A stretch of DNA of 64,000 nucleotides from Roseiarcus sp963822215 (GTDB taxonomy: Bacteria; Pseudomonadota; Alphaproteobacteria; Rhizobiales; Beijerinckiaceae). Shown piece after piece: positions 35,628 to 44,299 of this stretch (the stretch's first letter is position 1; each line of letters starts with the position of its first letter). The stretch spans positions 930,001 to 994,000 of the forward strand of contig CAWGGX010000003.1 in assembly GCA_963822215.1 (NCBI GenBank). Direction: 5' to 3'. The notes beneath the pieces were generated by a model, which worked only from the letters and a program-made list of their open reading frames with translations, had not been told where the DNA came from and made no database searches. Position numbers and translations under genes: made by a program.

Positions 35628-36353
35628 ATGTCCCCTCAGCGCGCGACGCTCGTCATGTCTACCCGGCGCGCAGCGCTGCTCGCGGCCCTCGCCCTCGTTG
35701 TCACGGCGCCGCGCCCGGGGCCGGCTTTGGCGCAGACGCTGTGGCCGTTCGGGCAGCCGCCGACCGCGGCCCCGCACATTCAACCCCCCTACGGGGTCCA
35801 GACCGTCCCGCTGCCGTCCGGGGTCCAAACGGTCACGTTGCCGCCTGACGCCGACCCTGCCTATTCGACCCCGGTCGATCTCGACGGCGACGTCGACCTC
35901 GGCCGGACAACCCGCCGCGTCGTCCGCGACCCCACCGGAGAAGCGCCCGGCACGCTGACGATCAACACCAGGCTGCGCAAGCTCTATCTGTCGCTTGGCG
36001 ACGGGCAGGCGATGGAATACGGCATCGGCGTCGGCCGCCAGGGCTTCGCCTGGAAGGGCGTGGCGGAGATCGGCCGGAAGGCCTATTGGCCAGGATGGAC
36101 ACCCCCGCCGGAAATGCTGGAGCGCAGCCCGGAACTGCCGCCCCATCTCGACGGCGGCCTCGACAATCCGCTTGGCGCACGCGCGCTCTATCTCTTCCAG
36201 GACAACAAGGACACGCTGTTCCGGATCCACGGCACCAATGAGCCGAAGTCAATCGGCCATGCCGTCTCGTCGGGCTGCATCCGCATGCTCAACGCCGACG
36301 TGATCGACCTTTACGGACGCGTGGCGAAGGGTACGAAGGTGGTGGTGCTGTAG
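35628..36353 (+). CDS. L,D-transpeptidase (YkuD domain)
   Basis: A 241-residue exported protein. The signal peptide has a hydrophobic core (LLAALALVVTA) after MSTRRA and ends near ALAQ. A proline-rich linker precedes the YkuD domain, with the catalytic region HGTNEPKSIGHAVSSGCIRM containing the active cysteine. Such enzymes form 3-3 cross-links in peptidoglycan or attach proteins to it in the periplasm. The ATG at 35628 has GCGGAAGC upstream; the ATG at 35655 is an alternative. Confidence 0.87.
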   Translation: MSPQRATLVMSTRRAALLAALALVVTAPRPGPALAQTLWPFGQPPTAAPHIQPPYGVQTVPLPSGVQTVTLPPDADPAYSTPVDLDGDVDLGRTTRRVVRDPTGEAPGTLTINTRLRKLYLSLGDGQAMEYGIGVGRQGFAWKGVAEIGRKAYWPGWTPPPEMLERSPELPPHLDGGLDNPLGARALYLFQDNKDTLFRIHGTNEPKSIGHAVSSGCIRMLNADVIDLYGRVAKGTKVVVL

Positions 36354-36466
36354 TTGCTGCCGGCGCTCAATCGTCAGCGCGGATTGAACTCGACAAGAAC
36401 GAAGTGGGGGCGGCCGAGGCCGCCCCGATCGCCGCGCGGGCCATTCCGCGCCGCTTTCTGAAACCT

Positions 36467-36964
36467 TTACGGGCCGGTAAAGCAGACGTGGTTGCCCGCG
36501 ATGAGGTCGCAGTAGCCGATCGCGCCGGGCTGCGGCGGGACGCGGCTCTCGTAGCTGTAGATCGCCGTGCCGGCGGCGGCCGGGTTCGTCATGCTCCCGC
36601 CGACGTACGGGGTCCCTGCGCCGCCTCCGTAAACGACCGGCGTCCCCGGCGCCGCCCCGAACATCCCAAACGGCGCCGTCACAACCGTGCCTGCCGCATC
36701 GAATGGCGCAGCCACAATCGCGCCGACCGGCCCGTAACCGGGCGAATACCCCGGGGCCGGGGCGGCGTAAGTGGGATTGGCGCTGCAGACGCGGTTGCCG
36801 GCGACAATGTCGCAGCTCCCCACCGCGGCAGGCTGAGGCGGGAGTTGGCTCTCGTAGCTGTATGGGGGCGCGCCCGTGTTCGACGGGATCGTCTGGGCCG
36901 AGGCGGCCGACGCAAGCGCGCAAAACGAGCCGGCGGAAATCAACGCCGTCAGTGTGGTTCTCAT
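36467..36964 (-). CDS. Secreted repeat protein of unknown function
   Basis: A 165-residue protein has a clear signal peptide (MRTTLTALISAGSFCALASA, then ASA). The mature part contains two copies of a motif: YSYESQLPPQPAAVGSCDIV with AGNRVC, and YSYESRVPPQPGAIGYCDLI with AGNHVC, each with two cysteines. They are separated by a Gly/Pro/Ala-rich linker. The duplication suggests two small disulfide-bonded units on the cell surface or in the periplasm. No family recognised. Confidence 0.65.
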   Translation of the reverse strand: MRTTLTALISAGSFCALASAASAQTIPSNTGAPPYSYESQLPPQPAAVGSCDIVAGNRVCSANPTYAAPAPGYSPGYGPVGAIVAAPFDAAGTVVTAPFGMFGAAPGTPVVYGGGAGTPYVGGSMTNPAAAGTAIYSYESRVPPQPGAIGYCDLIAGNHVCFTGP

Positions 36965-37126
36965 GGCATCTCTCCATTCACGGGCTCCGGTCGATCCCTT
37001 GCGAGGGTCCACCGGAGGTCGCGGCCCACGGCCCAAAGCCGCAGCGCCATCGCCCGATCAACGCGCAACGCGTCGCCCGGTTCCCCGACGTCGCCGGCTC
37101 TCAAAGATGTGATGGGAACGCCTCAA

Positions 37127-37190
37127 GGCGCGCGAGACGCGTGCCGTCCATTGGCCAAGGTCGCGCCGCGAGGGCGGCGAGACGCCGCCC
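37127..37190. repeat. REP-like paired hairpins
   Basis: A GGCGCGCG-AGA-CGCGTGCC stem (one mismatch, 37127-37145) is followed by a perfect GGGCGGCG-AGA-CGCCGCCC stem (37172-37190), just downstream of leuA. The second stem is the reverse complement of the one at 22819-22837. Confidence 0.55.
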
Positions 37191-37212
37191 CTCCGCCATG
37201 ATGCTCGCGCCG

Positions 37213-38910
37213 CTAGATTCGGCCCTCCCGCCGCATCAGCCTCAGGACGGCGCCAAGCGTCGCCTTGAGCGAGGCCATGACGATGTTCGGGTCCATGCCG
37301 ACGCCGTGGAGCGCCCGGTCGTCGCCGTCATGAATCTCGACATAGCTCGCGGCAGTGGCGTTGGCGCCGCGGCCGACGGCATGCTCCGAATAGTCGATGA
37401 ACGAGAACTCGATCCCGAACGCCTTCTTCAACGCATCAACGAAAGCGTCGATCGGGCCGTTGCCCTCGCCCTCGATGGCGAAGGTCGTCCCGTCGGCTCT
37501 GCGCAGCGTGGCGACGAGTTCGCGGTTGTCCGGGCTGGTCGGGACGGTCTGCTGCTTGATGAGCGTGATCGGGGCGTCGTCGAGCAGGAAGGACTGGCGA
37601 AACAGCGCCCACAGCTCCGGCGAGGTCAGTTCCTTGCCCTCGGCGTCCATCAATTCCTGGGCGATCTTGGAGAACTCGACCTGCAGCGTGCGCGGCAGGT
37701 CGAGGCCGTGATCGGCCTTGAGGATATAGGCCATGCCGCCCTTGCCGGACTGGCTGTTGATGCGGATGACGGCCTCGTAGTCGCGGCCGACGTCTTTCGG
37801 ATCGATTGGCAGGTAGGGCACGAGGAACAGCGGGTCGTTGCGCCTGGCCTGCGCCTCGAAGCCCTTCTTGATCGCGTCCTGATGCGAGCCGGAGAAGGCG
37901 GTGTAGACGAGTTCGCCGACATAGGGGTGGCGCTGGTGCACGGGCAGCTGGTTGCAGTACTCGACGATCTCCTTGACTCGGTTCACGTCGCGCAGGTCGA
38001 GCCCGGGGTCCACCCCTTGGGTGAACAGGTTCAGCGCCATGGTGACGATGTCGACATTGCCGGTGCGCTCGCCATTGCCGAACAGCGTCCCCTCGACCCG
38101 GTCGGCGCCGGCCATGAGCGCCAGCTCCGCCGCCGCCACGGCCGTGCCGCGATCGTTGTGCGGGTGGACCGAGAGGAGGACGCTGTCGCGATCGGAGACG
38201 TGGCGGCCGAACCACTCGAACTGGTCGGCGTAGGTGTTGGGCGTCGCCATCTCGACGGTCGCCGGCAGGTTGAGGATCAGCTTGTTCTGCGGCGTCGGAC
38301 GGATCACGTCCTTGACTGCTTCGCAGATGTCGAGCGCGAACTCGAGCTCGGTGCCGGTAAAGCTCTCGGGCGAGTACTCGAACTGGAAGGCGGTCTCCGG
38401 ATAGGCCTTGGCGAGCGCCTTGACCTGCCTTGCGGCGGCGACCGCGATCTCGGTCACGCCCTTCATGTCGGTGCGGAAGACGACCTCGCGCTGCAAGGTC
38501 GAGGTCGAGTTGTAGAAGTGGACGATGACGGCCTTCGCCCCTTTCACCGCCTCGAAGGTGCGCTCGATCAGCTCCGGCCGGCACTGGGTGAGCGCCTGGA
38601 TCGCCACGCCCTCGGGGATTAAGCCTCCCTCGATGATCGAGCGGACGAAATCGAAGTCGGTCTGCGAGGCCGAAGGAAAGGCGACCTCGATCTCCCTGAA
38701 GCCCATCTCGGCGAGCAGGCGGAACATGCGGTTCTTGCGCTCGACGCCCATCGGCTCGACGAGGGCCTGATTGCCGTCGCGCAGATCGACCGAGCACCAA
38801 GTCGGCGCTTTGTCGATGACGCGCGAGGGCCACTGGCGATCGGGCAGGACGATCGGCTGGAAGGCGCGATATTTGGAAACAGGCATTTTGGAGTTGGATA
38901 CGGCGGTCAT
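37213..38910 (-). CDS. leuA: 2-isopropylmalate synthase
   Basis: A 565-residue enzyme of the long LeuA type condenses acetyl-CoA with 2-oxoisovalerate in leucine synthesis. Visible are the DLRDGNQALVEPM active-site loop, the VHPHNDRGT metal-binding HxH and a C-terminal LeuA allosteric domain (from about residue 430) ending RREGRI. The start at 38910 is chosen over longer and shorter options because it gives the usual length; the next ATG at 38886 is possible. Confidence 0.93.
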   Translation of the reverse strand: MTAVSNSKMPVSKYRAFQPIVLPDRQWPSRVIDKAPTWCSVDLRDGNQALVEPMGVERKNRMFRLLAEMGFREIEVAFPSASQTDFDFVRSIIEGGLIPEGVAIQALTQCRPELIERTFEAVKGAKAVIVHFYNSTSTLQREVVFRTDMKGVTEIAVAAARQVKALAKAYPETAFQFEYSPESFTGTELEFALDICEAVKDVIRPTPQNKLILNLPATVEMATPNTYADQFEWFGRHVSDRDSVLLSVHPHNDRGTAVAAAELALMAGADRVEGTLFGNGERTGNVDIVTMALNLFTQGVDPGLDLRDVNRVKEIVEYCNQLPVHQRHPYVGELVYTAFSGSHQDAIKKGFEAQARRNDPLFLVPYLPIDPKDVGRDYEAVIRINSQSGKGGMAYILKADHGLDLPRTLQVEFSKIAQELMDAEGKELTSPELWALFRQSFLLDDAPITLIKQQTVPTSPDNRELVATLRRADGTTFAIEGEGNGPIDAFVDALKKAFGIEFSFIDYSEHAVGRGANATAASYVEIHDGDDRALHGVGMDPNIVMASLKATLGAVLRLMRREGRI

Positions 38911-39378
38911 GACGAACCCTGGAAACTTGAGCTGCGGCCCGGCGAAAACGCCGTCCGCAATTGACCCGTTCAGATGGGAAATTCGAAGCGAAGAGGCGCG
39001 TCCCGGCGCTCTCAGAGCGCCGGGCGAATAAGTTGCAGGGTCGTCGGCTGCGTTCGCATGCGCGGCTATCAATCAGAGACAGGCGAAAAAATCAACCGCT
39101 TTCCTTGTCCGGACCTGAGCCGAGGCTGAATTGCCGCGGGACGCCAGGCTCTTAAATCGCCGCCGCTTTTGAGCCGCGTCAATTCGCACGCGCTCGGAGC
39201 CGCTAAAGGCGGCCGGCGCCCTTGACCCCTCAAGGGCGGTTTGATGCAATCGCGCGCAAGCCGAAGGCGTACGACGGACCCGCCGGGTCCGCGGGCGCTT
39301 CGGGCGGGGTCCGTCCTGCTTCCGAACCGGCGAGCGCGCCCCGCGTCCGAGCGGCGACGCGACACAGGGAGAAAAAGA

Positions 39379-41007
39379 ATGGCTCCGCGCAAGAAAGTCC
39401 TGATGGCGGCGAGCGGCGATTTGCGCCAGAGCGCCAACGAAACCTGCTGGCCGGCGCAGGCCGCGATGGAGAAGCAGGTCGTCGAGGCGCTGGCGGCCTG
39501 CGACGTCGAGGTCGAGCGCGCCCACCCATATGACCCAGCCCGCAAGCACGGCTTCATTGCCAGCCAGAAGGAAGGCCTCGAGATCTTCGCCAAGATCGAT
39601 TCGGGCACGCCGATCATCGTGGCCGAGGCGGTCTGGCAGTACACCAACCACGTTCTTCCCGGCCTGATCGGCCATCGCGCGCCGATCCTGACCGTCGCCA
39701 ACTGGTCCGGCCAGTGGCCCGGTCTCGTCGGCATGCTGAACCTCAACGGCTCGCTGACCAAGGCCGGCGTCCCCTACTCCACCCTGTGGAGCGAGACCTT
39801 CACCGACGCGCCGTTCAAAGCCAAGCTCAATCAGTGGCTGACCGAGGGTCGCGTCACGCATGACCTCTCGCATGTCCACGCCTTCGATTCGGCCGCCGTC
39901 CCGGGCAAAGCGGCGACCGCCGCGCGCGAAGTCGCGGCGAGCTTCCGCCAGCGCCGGGCGATCATGGGCATATTCGACGAAGGCTGCATGGGGATGTACA
40001 ACGGCATCATCCCCGACGAACTCCTGTTCCCGATCGGCGTGTTCAAGGAACGCCTGTCGCAGTCGGCGCTCTATGCGGCCTCGCGCGAGGTGCCCGAAGC
40101 CGACGCCCGGGCCGTCTACGACTGGCTCGTCGCCAGAGGCATGACGTTTCATTTCGGCAAGGATCCGGCGACCGACCTCACCATCGACCAGGTCTTCGAC
40201 CAGTGCCGCATGTACATCGCCGCCGCCCGGATCGCCGAAACCTTTGGTTGCGACATGATCGGCATCCAGTACCAGCAGGGCATGAAGGACCTGATGCCGG
40301 CCTCCGATCTCGCCGAGGGCCTGCTCAACAACGACGACCGCCCGCCGGTGAAGACCCTTGATGGCCGCGTGATCCGCGACGGCCAAGCGATCGTGCATTT
40401 CAACGAGGTGGACGAGTGCGCGGGCCTCGACGCCCTCTTCACCAACCGCGTCCATCGCGCTCTCGGCCAGCCGGTCGAGACGACGCTGCACGACATTCGC
40501 TGGGGCGACCCCGACCGCAGCGGGACGACCAAGGATTATGTCTGGGTGTTCGAGATCTCCGGCGCGGCGCCGCCGGCCCATCACATTGGGGGATGGGCGG
40601 GCAGCGACAGCCTGCGCCAGCCGCCCATGTATTTCCGCCTCGGCGGCGGCACCGTGCGCGGGATCGCCAAGCCCGGACCAATCGTCTGGTCGCGGATCTT
40701 CGTCGAGTCCGGCCGGCTCAAGATGGATCTGGGGCGCGCCCATGTCGTCGAACTGCCGAAGGCGGAGACGGAGCGGCGCTGGAACGACACCACGCCGCAA
40801 TGGCCGATCATGCACGCCGTGCTGCACGGCGTGTCGCGCGACCAGCTGATGGCCCGCCACAAGGCGAACCATATCCAGGTCGCCTACGCCAACTCGGAGG
40901 CGGACGCCGACTTCGCGATGGCGGCCAAGGCGGCGCTCGCGGCCGATCTCGGCCTCGAAGTGTCGCTCTGCGGCGCGAAGCCCGACGGAGCGCCGTTGCT
41001 GCACTGA
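39379..41007 (+). CDS. L-fucose/L-arabinose isomerase-family protein
   Basis: A 542-residue protein begins MAPRKKVLMAASGDLRQSANETCWP and shows the fucose-isomerase-like fold with an N-terminal flavodoxin-like part (about 1-170) and acidic metal-ligand candidates in FDEGCMGMYNG and HFNEVDEC. AGGGAGAAAAAGA precedes the ATG. It converges with the LsrB/RhaS-type ABC operon, so it may isomerise a deoxysugar or related sugar imported by it. That link is inference. Confidence 0.75.
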   Translation: MAPRKKVLMAASGDLRQSANETCWPAQAAMEKQVVEALAACDVEVERAHPYDPARKHGFIASQKEGLEIFAKIDSGTPIIVAEAVWQYTNHVLPGLIGHRAPILTVANWSGQWPGLVGMLNLNGSLTKAGVPYSTLWSETFTDAPFKAKLNQWLTEGRVTHDLSHVHAFDSAAVPGKAATAAREVAASFRQRRAIMGIFDEGCMGMYNGIIPDELLFPIGVFKERLSQSALYAASREVPEADARAVYDWLVARGMTFHFGKDPATDLTIDQVFDQCRMYIAAARIAETFGCDMIGIQYQQGMKDLMPASDLAEGLLNNDDRPPVKTLDGRVIRDGQAIVHFNEVDECAGLDALFTNRVHRALGQPVETTLHDIRWGDPDRSGTTKDYVWVFEISGAAPPAHHIGGWAGSDSLRQPPMYFRLGGGTVRGIAKPGPIVWSRIFVESGRLKMDLGRAHVVELPKAETERRWNDTTPQWPIMHAVLHGVSRDQLMARHKANHIQVAYANSEADADFAMAAKAALAADLGLEVSLCGAKPDGAPLLH

Positions 41008-41157
41008 CCGGGGCGAAGTGGCCTCGTGCAGAGTGGAACGGCCTTTGTAGCCGCGGTCGATGACCGCGGCCCGCGCTCAGCGAGCGCGGCTACAGCCCCG
41101 ACTCCACTGACCGGGGCGAAGTGGCCTCGTGCAGAACGGATCGGCGTTTGTAGCCGC
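41003..41157. repeat. Tandem repeat, period 103 bp
   Basis: A 30-bp block beginning ACTGACCGGGGCGAAGTGG is identical at 41003-41032 and 41106-41135, and the match continues imperfectly for another 20 bp. The first copy includes the stop codon of the isomerase gene. Between the copies lies an inverted repeat bounded by GTAGCCGC and GCGGCTAC. Confidence 0.7.
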
Positions 41158-41226
41158 AACGGCTTGAAAATACGGGAGCGTGCGCGGCGTCCCGGCGCAA
41201 GGAGCGACAGGACGCCGCCGCCGTCC

Positions 41227-42237
41227 TCAGAAGTTGTACTTGCCGACTGTATCCTTGGTGAAGATCAACGGCTTGCCGTAGACCACCTCGCCGTCCTTGC
41301 CGGCCGTGAACGTCGCGTTGGCTTTCGGCACCTCGATCGTCGCGCCCACCTTCGACGGGTCGAACTTGCCGGCGAGTTTCATGTGCGTTTCATAGGCGGC
41401 GACGTAACCGAGCTCGAACGGGTCCCAGAACGCAAACGCCTTCTGCGAGCCGTTCTCGAGGTAGCGCTTGATCGCGCTCGGGAGCGCAAAGCCGGTGGCG
41501 TACACCTTGCCGACGTGCCCGCTCGCCTCGATCGCGCGCGCCGCCGCGGGAGCGCTGACCGCCGACGAGGAGATGATCACCTTCAGGTTCGGATGCGCCT
41601 GCATCAGGTTCACCGCCACATCGTAACTCTTCGCGTCGTCGTCCCCGGCAAACTGCGTGTCGACGACCTTGAAGACCTGGTACTTCGGATCGCTCTTGGT
41701 CAGCTCGGTCATGATCTTGATGTGCGCCATGTGGTTGGGCGACGTCGGAGACGCGGCCACGAAGGCGATCTCGCCGCCCTCGGGAACGTCGATCAAAGCC
41801 GCATCCAGCATGACCTTCGCAGCCTGTTCGTAGGAAAGCTGGTTGACGAACATGTCGCGCGCCGGCACTGCAGCGTCGGCGTCGTAGGTCGCGACAACGA
41901 TGCCTTTCTTGCGGGCGTCCTCAAGCACCGGCGCGACGGCGTTGAGATCGATCGCCGCAAGGATAATGGCGTCGGGCTTCTGGTTCACGAAGTTCTGCAG
42001 CGTTTCGACTTGCAGCGATACGTCCGCATGATCGGCGCCGGCGTAGATCAGCGTATCGCCAAGCTCTTTGGCTGCGGCTTTCGCGCCGTCGCCGGTCAGC
42101 TCGAAATAGGGAAAGCCGGTCCATTTTGGCGTCATCATGATCTTGAAGCCAGAGTCCTTGGCCATCGCCAGGCGCGGCGCCAGACCGGACACGACCAAAC
42201 CTGCCCCCAGCATCCCCAGTTCTCTACGGTTCAACAT
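41227..42237 (-). CDS. ABC sugar-binding protein, LsrB/RhaS-like
   Basis: A 336-residue periplasmic binding protein with a twin-arginine-like leader (MLNRRELGMLGAG, hydrophobic core, AMA). The mature part starts FKIMMTPKWTGFPYFE and ends GKYNF, both characteristic of the LsrB/RhaS subfamily. By eye, residues that contact autoinducer-2 in LsrB (the Asp-Gln pair, and the Pro before Ala) appear replaced, which favours a sugar such as rhamnose over autoinducer-2. It is the last gene of a four-gene ABC operon. Confidence 0.82.
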   Translation of the reverse strand: MLNRRELGMLGAGLVVSGLAPRLAMAKDSGFKIMMTPKWTGFPYFELTGDGAKAAAKELGDTLIYAGADHADVSLQVETLQNFVNQKPDAIILAAIDLNAVAPVLEDARKKGIVVATYDADAAVPARDMFVNQLSYEQAAKVMLDAALIDVPEGGEIAFVAASPTSPNHMAHIKIMTELTKSDPKYQVFKVVDTQFAGDDDAKSYDVAVNLMQAHPNLKVIISSSAVSAPAAARAIEASGHVGKVYATGFALPSAIKRYLENGSQKAFAFWDPFELGYVAAYETHMKLAGKFDPSKVGATIEVPKANATFTAGKDGEVVYGKPLIFTKDTVGKYNF

Positions 42238-42278
42238 CCTATTCCTCCTTCAGCTTCTTTCATTCACCCAGTCACGCT

Positions 42279-43274
42279 TCAGACGTCCGCGCTTTCGGGA
42301 CGCCGCAGACGCGCCAGCGCCGCCGCAAACGCCGGACGGAGCACGCCGCCGACGAGCAGGAAACCGAGCACGACTGTCTGTGTTGGGCCGCCGATGTTGG
42401 CGAGCCCCATTCCGTTGCGGATGGTGCCGAGCAGCAGCAACGCGAGCACCACGCCGCTGATTGTGCCGCGTCCGCCGTTGATATCCATGCCGCCAAGCAC
42501 GACGGCGGTGACGACGAAAAGAATAGAGCCGTCCGCGTTGTCGCCGCGCGCCGAGCCGTACTGCCCCACCCACACCAGGGCCGCCAGCCCGGCCAGCGCG
42601 CTCGCCAGCGCATAGGCGCAGATCTTGATCTTCACCACGTTCACGCCGGCGAACCACGACGCGTCCCGGTTGAGTCCGATCGAGAAACAATATCGACCGA
42701 ACACCGTGCGATGCATCAGCAGCCACACGGCGACCGCCATCACAGCGAAAACCAGCAGGGACACCGGAACGATGTCGCCGAATAGCCGCGTCGAGCCGAG
42801 CCAACGATAGGAGTCGTTGAAGTCCGTGTAGCCGACTTCGCTGCCGATGATGAAGGCGAGGCCGCGGTAAGCGCCCATGGCGCCGAGCGTAACGGCGAGC
42901 GAGGGCAGACGAAATCGCGCGACCAGCACGCCGTTCAGAGTTCCAAGCAGCGCTCCGATCGCGATCACGGCCCCTGCGGCAAAGCCGATGGGAACGCCGA
43001 GCATGGAAAACTTCGACAGCGCGACGGCGCCGACCGCGACCGTTGAGGCGAGCGAGATGTCGATCTCGCCGAGCGACACCACTATCGCCAACCCGAGCGC
43101 CAGCAACCCGGGGATGATGAAGAACCGCGTCGAGCCGAAAATTTGGTCGAGGCTCAGATAGTACGGCGAAAGCGTCGTGGACCAGACGCCCGCGGCCACG
43201 ATCAACGCGCCGAGCGTCAGCTCCCAGGCGGGCCACTGGGCTCGAACCGGTTTTTTGGTTCTCTCGTGCTTCAC
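42279..43274 (-). CDS. ABC sugar transporter permease (RbsC/LsrD type)
   Basis: A 331-residue inner-membrane permease with 8-10 hydrophobic segments. Family blocks include FRLPSLAVTLGAMGAYRGLAF and GGMDINGGRGTISGVVLALLLLGTI. The GTG start at 43274 overlaps the stop of the preceding permease (GTGA) with GGGGAG upstream, showing translational coupling. It pairs with the other permease to form the channel for the LsrB/RhaS-like binding protein. Confidence 0.85.
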   Translation of the reverse strand: MKHERTKKPVRAQWPAWELTLGALIVAAGVWSTTLSPYYLSLDQIFGSTRFFIIPGLLALGLAIVVSLGEIDISLASTVAVGAVALSKFSMLGVPIGFAAGAVIAIGALLGTLNGVLVARFRLPSLAVTLGAMGAYRGLAFIIGSEVGYTDFNDSYRWLGSTRLFGDIVPVSLLVFAVMAVAVWLLMHRTVFGRYCFSIGLNRDASWFAGVNVVKIKICAYALASALAGLAALVWVGQYGSARGDNADGSILFVVTAVVLGGMDINGGRGTISGVVLALLLLGTIRNGMGLANIGGPTQTVVLGFLLVGGVLRPAFAAALARLRRPESADV

Positions 43275-44299
43275 TTCGCTCCCCGTGTGCGAAGCGAAGC
43301 GCGGATGCCCGACGCGATCACCGCGTCGGCCGCCACCGCCGCGACGATCGCCACGCCCTGAATGAACATGCGCCAGAACTCCGGCACGGCGAGGAGCACC
43401 AGGCCGTTGTCGATGGTCGCGAGCACCACCGCGCCAAGCGCGGCTCCGATGACCGACCCCGTGCCCCCGGAGACGCTCACGCCGCCGATCACGGCGGCGG
43501 CCAGCGAACTCATCTCCCAGCCGGAGGCCAACACCACCGTGACCGTGCCGACGCGCGCCGCATAGAGCAGCCCCGCCGCGCCGCACAAGAGACCGCACAG
43601 GGTGTAGGCGAGCAGCACGACCCGCTCCGCCCGGAGTCCGAAATAGAAGCTGGCCAGCGGATTGGATCCGACCGCGTAGATGCGCCGTCCCCAGGGATAG
43701 TATTGCAAGAACACCCAGACCATGACGACGATCGCCGTCGCCGCCGCCACCAGCAGCGGCACTCCGGCAATCCGCGCGTCAACGCTGGTCAGCATCCAGG
43801 GCGGCAGGCGATTCGACGTCACCTCCTGCCCGCGCGCGTAGACGTAGGTGAGACCCCGATAGAGCGACATGGTGCCGAGCGTCGCGATCAGAGCCGGGAC
43901 CTTGCCGTAAGCCACCAGCAGGCCGTTGACGGCGCCGAGCGCGGCGCCGATCGCGAGCGGGATCAGCACCAGCTCCCACGGCGCGATGGCCGGATGGTTC
44001 GCGGCGAAATCGGCGGTGAGGTACGCCGCAAAGCCCATCATCGAGCCGACCGAGACGTCCAGATTTCGCGTCAGCAGAACGACGCCCTGCGCACACGCCG
44101 CGATCGCGAGGATCGCCGCCGAGGAGGCGACGGTGGTGAGATTCTGGGTCGTCAGAAATGTGCTCGTCAACACAGAGAACAATGCGACCAGCGCCGCCAG
44201 GAACACCAGCACGCCGGCCTCGCGCAGCCGCAGAACGAACTCGATGACTTGACGTGAGCCCTTGCGGTTCGCGACCGTGGCCGCGTCCTGCGCGCTCAC
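43271..44299 (-). CDS. ABC sugar transporter permease (RbsC/LsrC type)
   Basis: A 342-residue permease with 8-10 hydrophobic segments. Blocks typical of BPD_transp_2 are visible: VPALIATLGTMSLYRGLTYV and AAVIGGVSVSGGTGSVIGAALGAV. It overlaps the ATPase gene by four bases (ATGA) and the next permease by four (GTGA), so the three are tightly coupled. It is expected to form a heterodimer with the permease at 42279-43274. Confidence 0.85.
   Translation of the reverse strand: MSAQDAATVANRKGSRQVIEFVLRLREAGVLVFLAALVALFSVLTSTFLTTQNLTTVASSAAILAIAACAQGVVLLTRNLDVSVGSMMGFAAYLTADFAANHPAIAPWELVLIPLAIGAALGAVNGLLVAYGKVPALIATLGTMSLYRGLTYVYARGQEVTSNRLPPWMLTSVDARIAGVPLLVAAATAIVVMVWVFLQYYPWGRRIYAVGSNPLASFYFGLRAERVVLLAYTLCGLLCGAAGLLYAARVGTVTVVLASGWEMSSLAAAVIGGVSVSGGTGSVIGAALGAVVLATIDNGLVLLAVPEFWRMFIQGVAIVAAVAADAVIASGIRASLRTRGAK

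Noticed and set aside
39000..39378. Leader peptide or attenuator before leuA
   Set aside because: No leucine-rich short frame or alternative hairpin set was found in the region upstream of the chosen start.
41003..41157. CRISPR array
   Set aside because: Only two repeat copies are present, the spacing of 103 bp is too large, and no cas gene is nearby.
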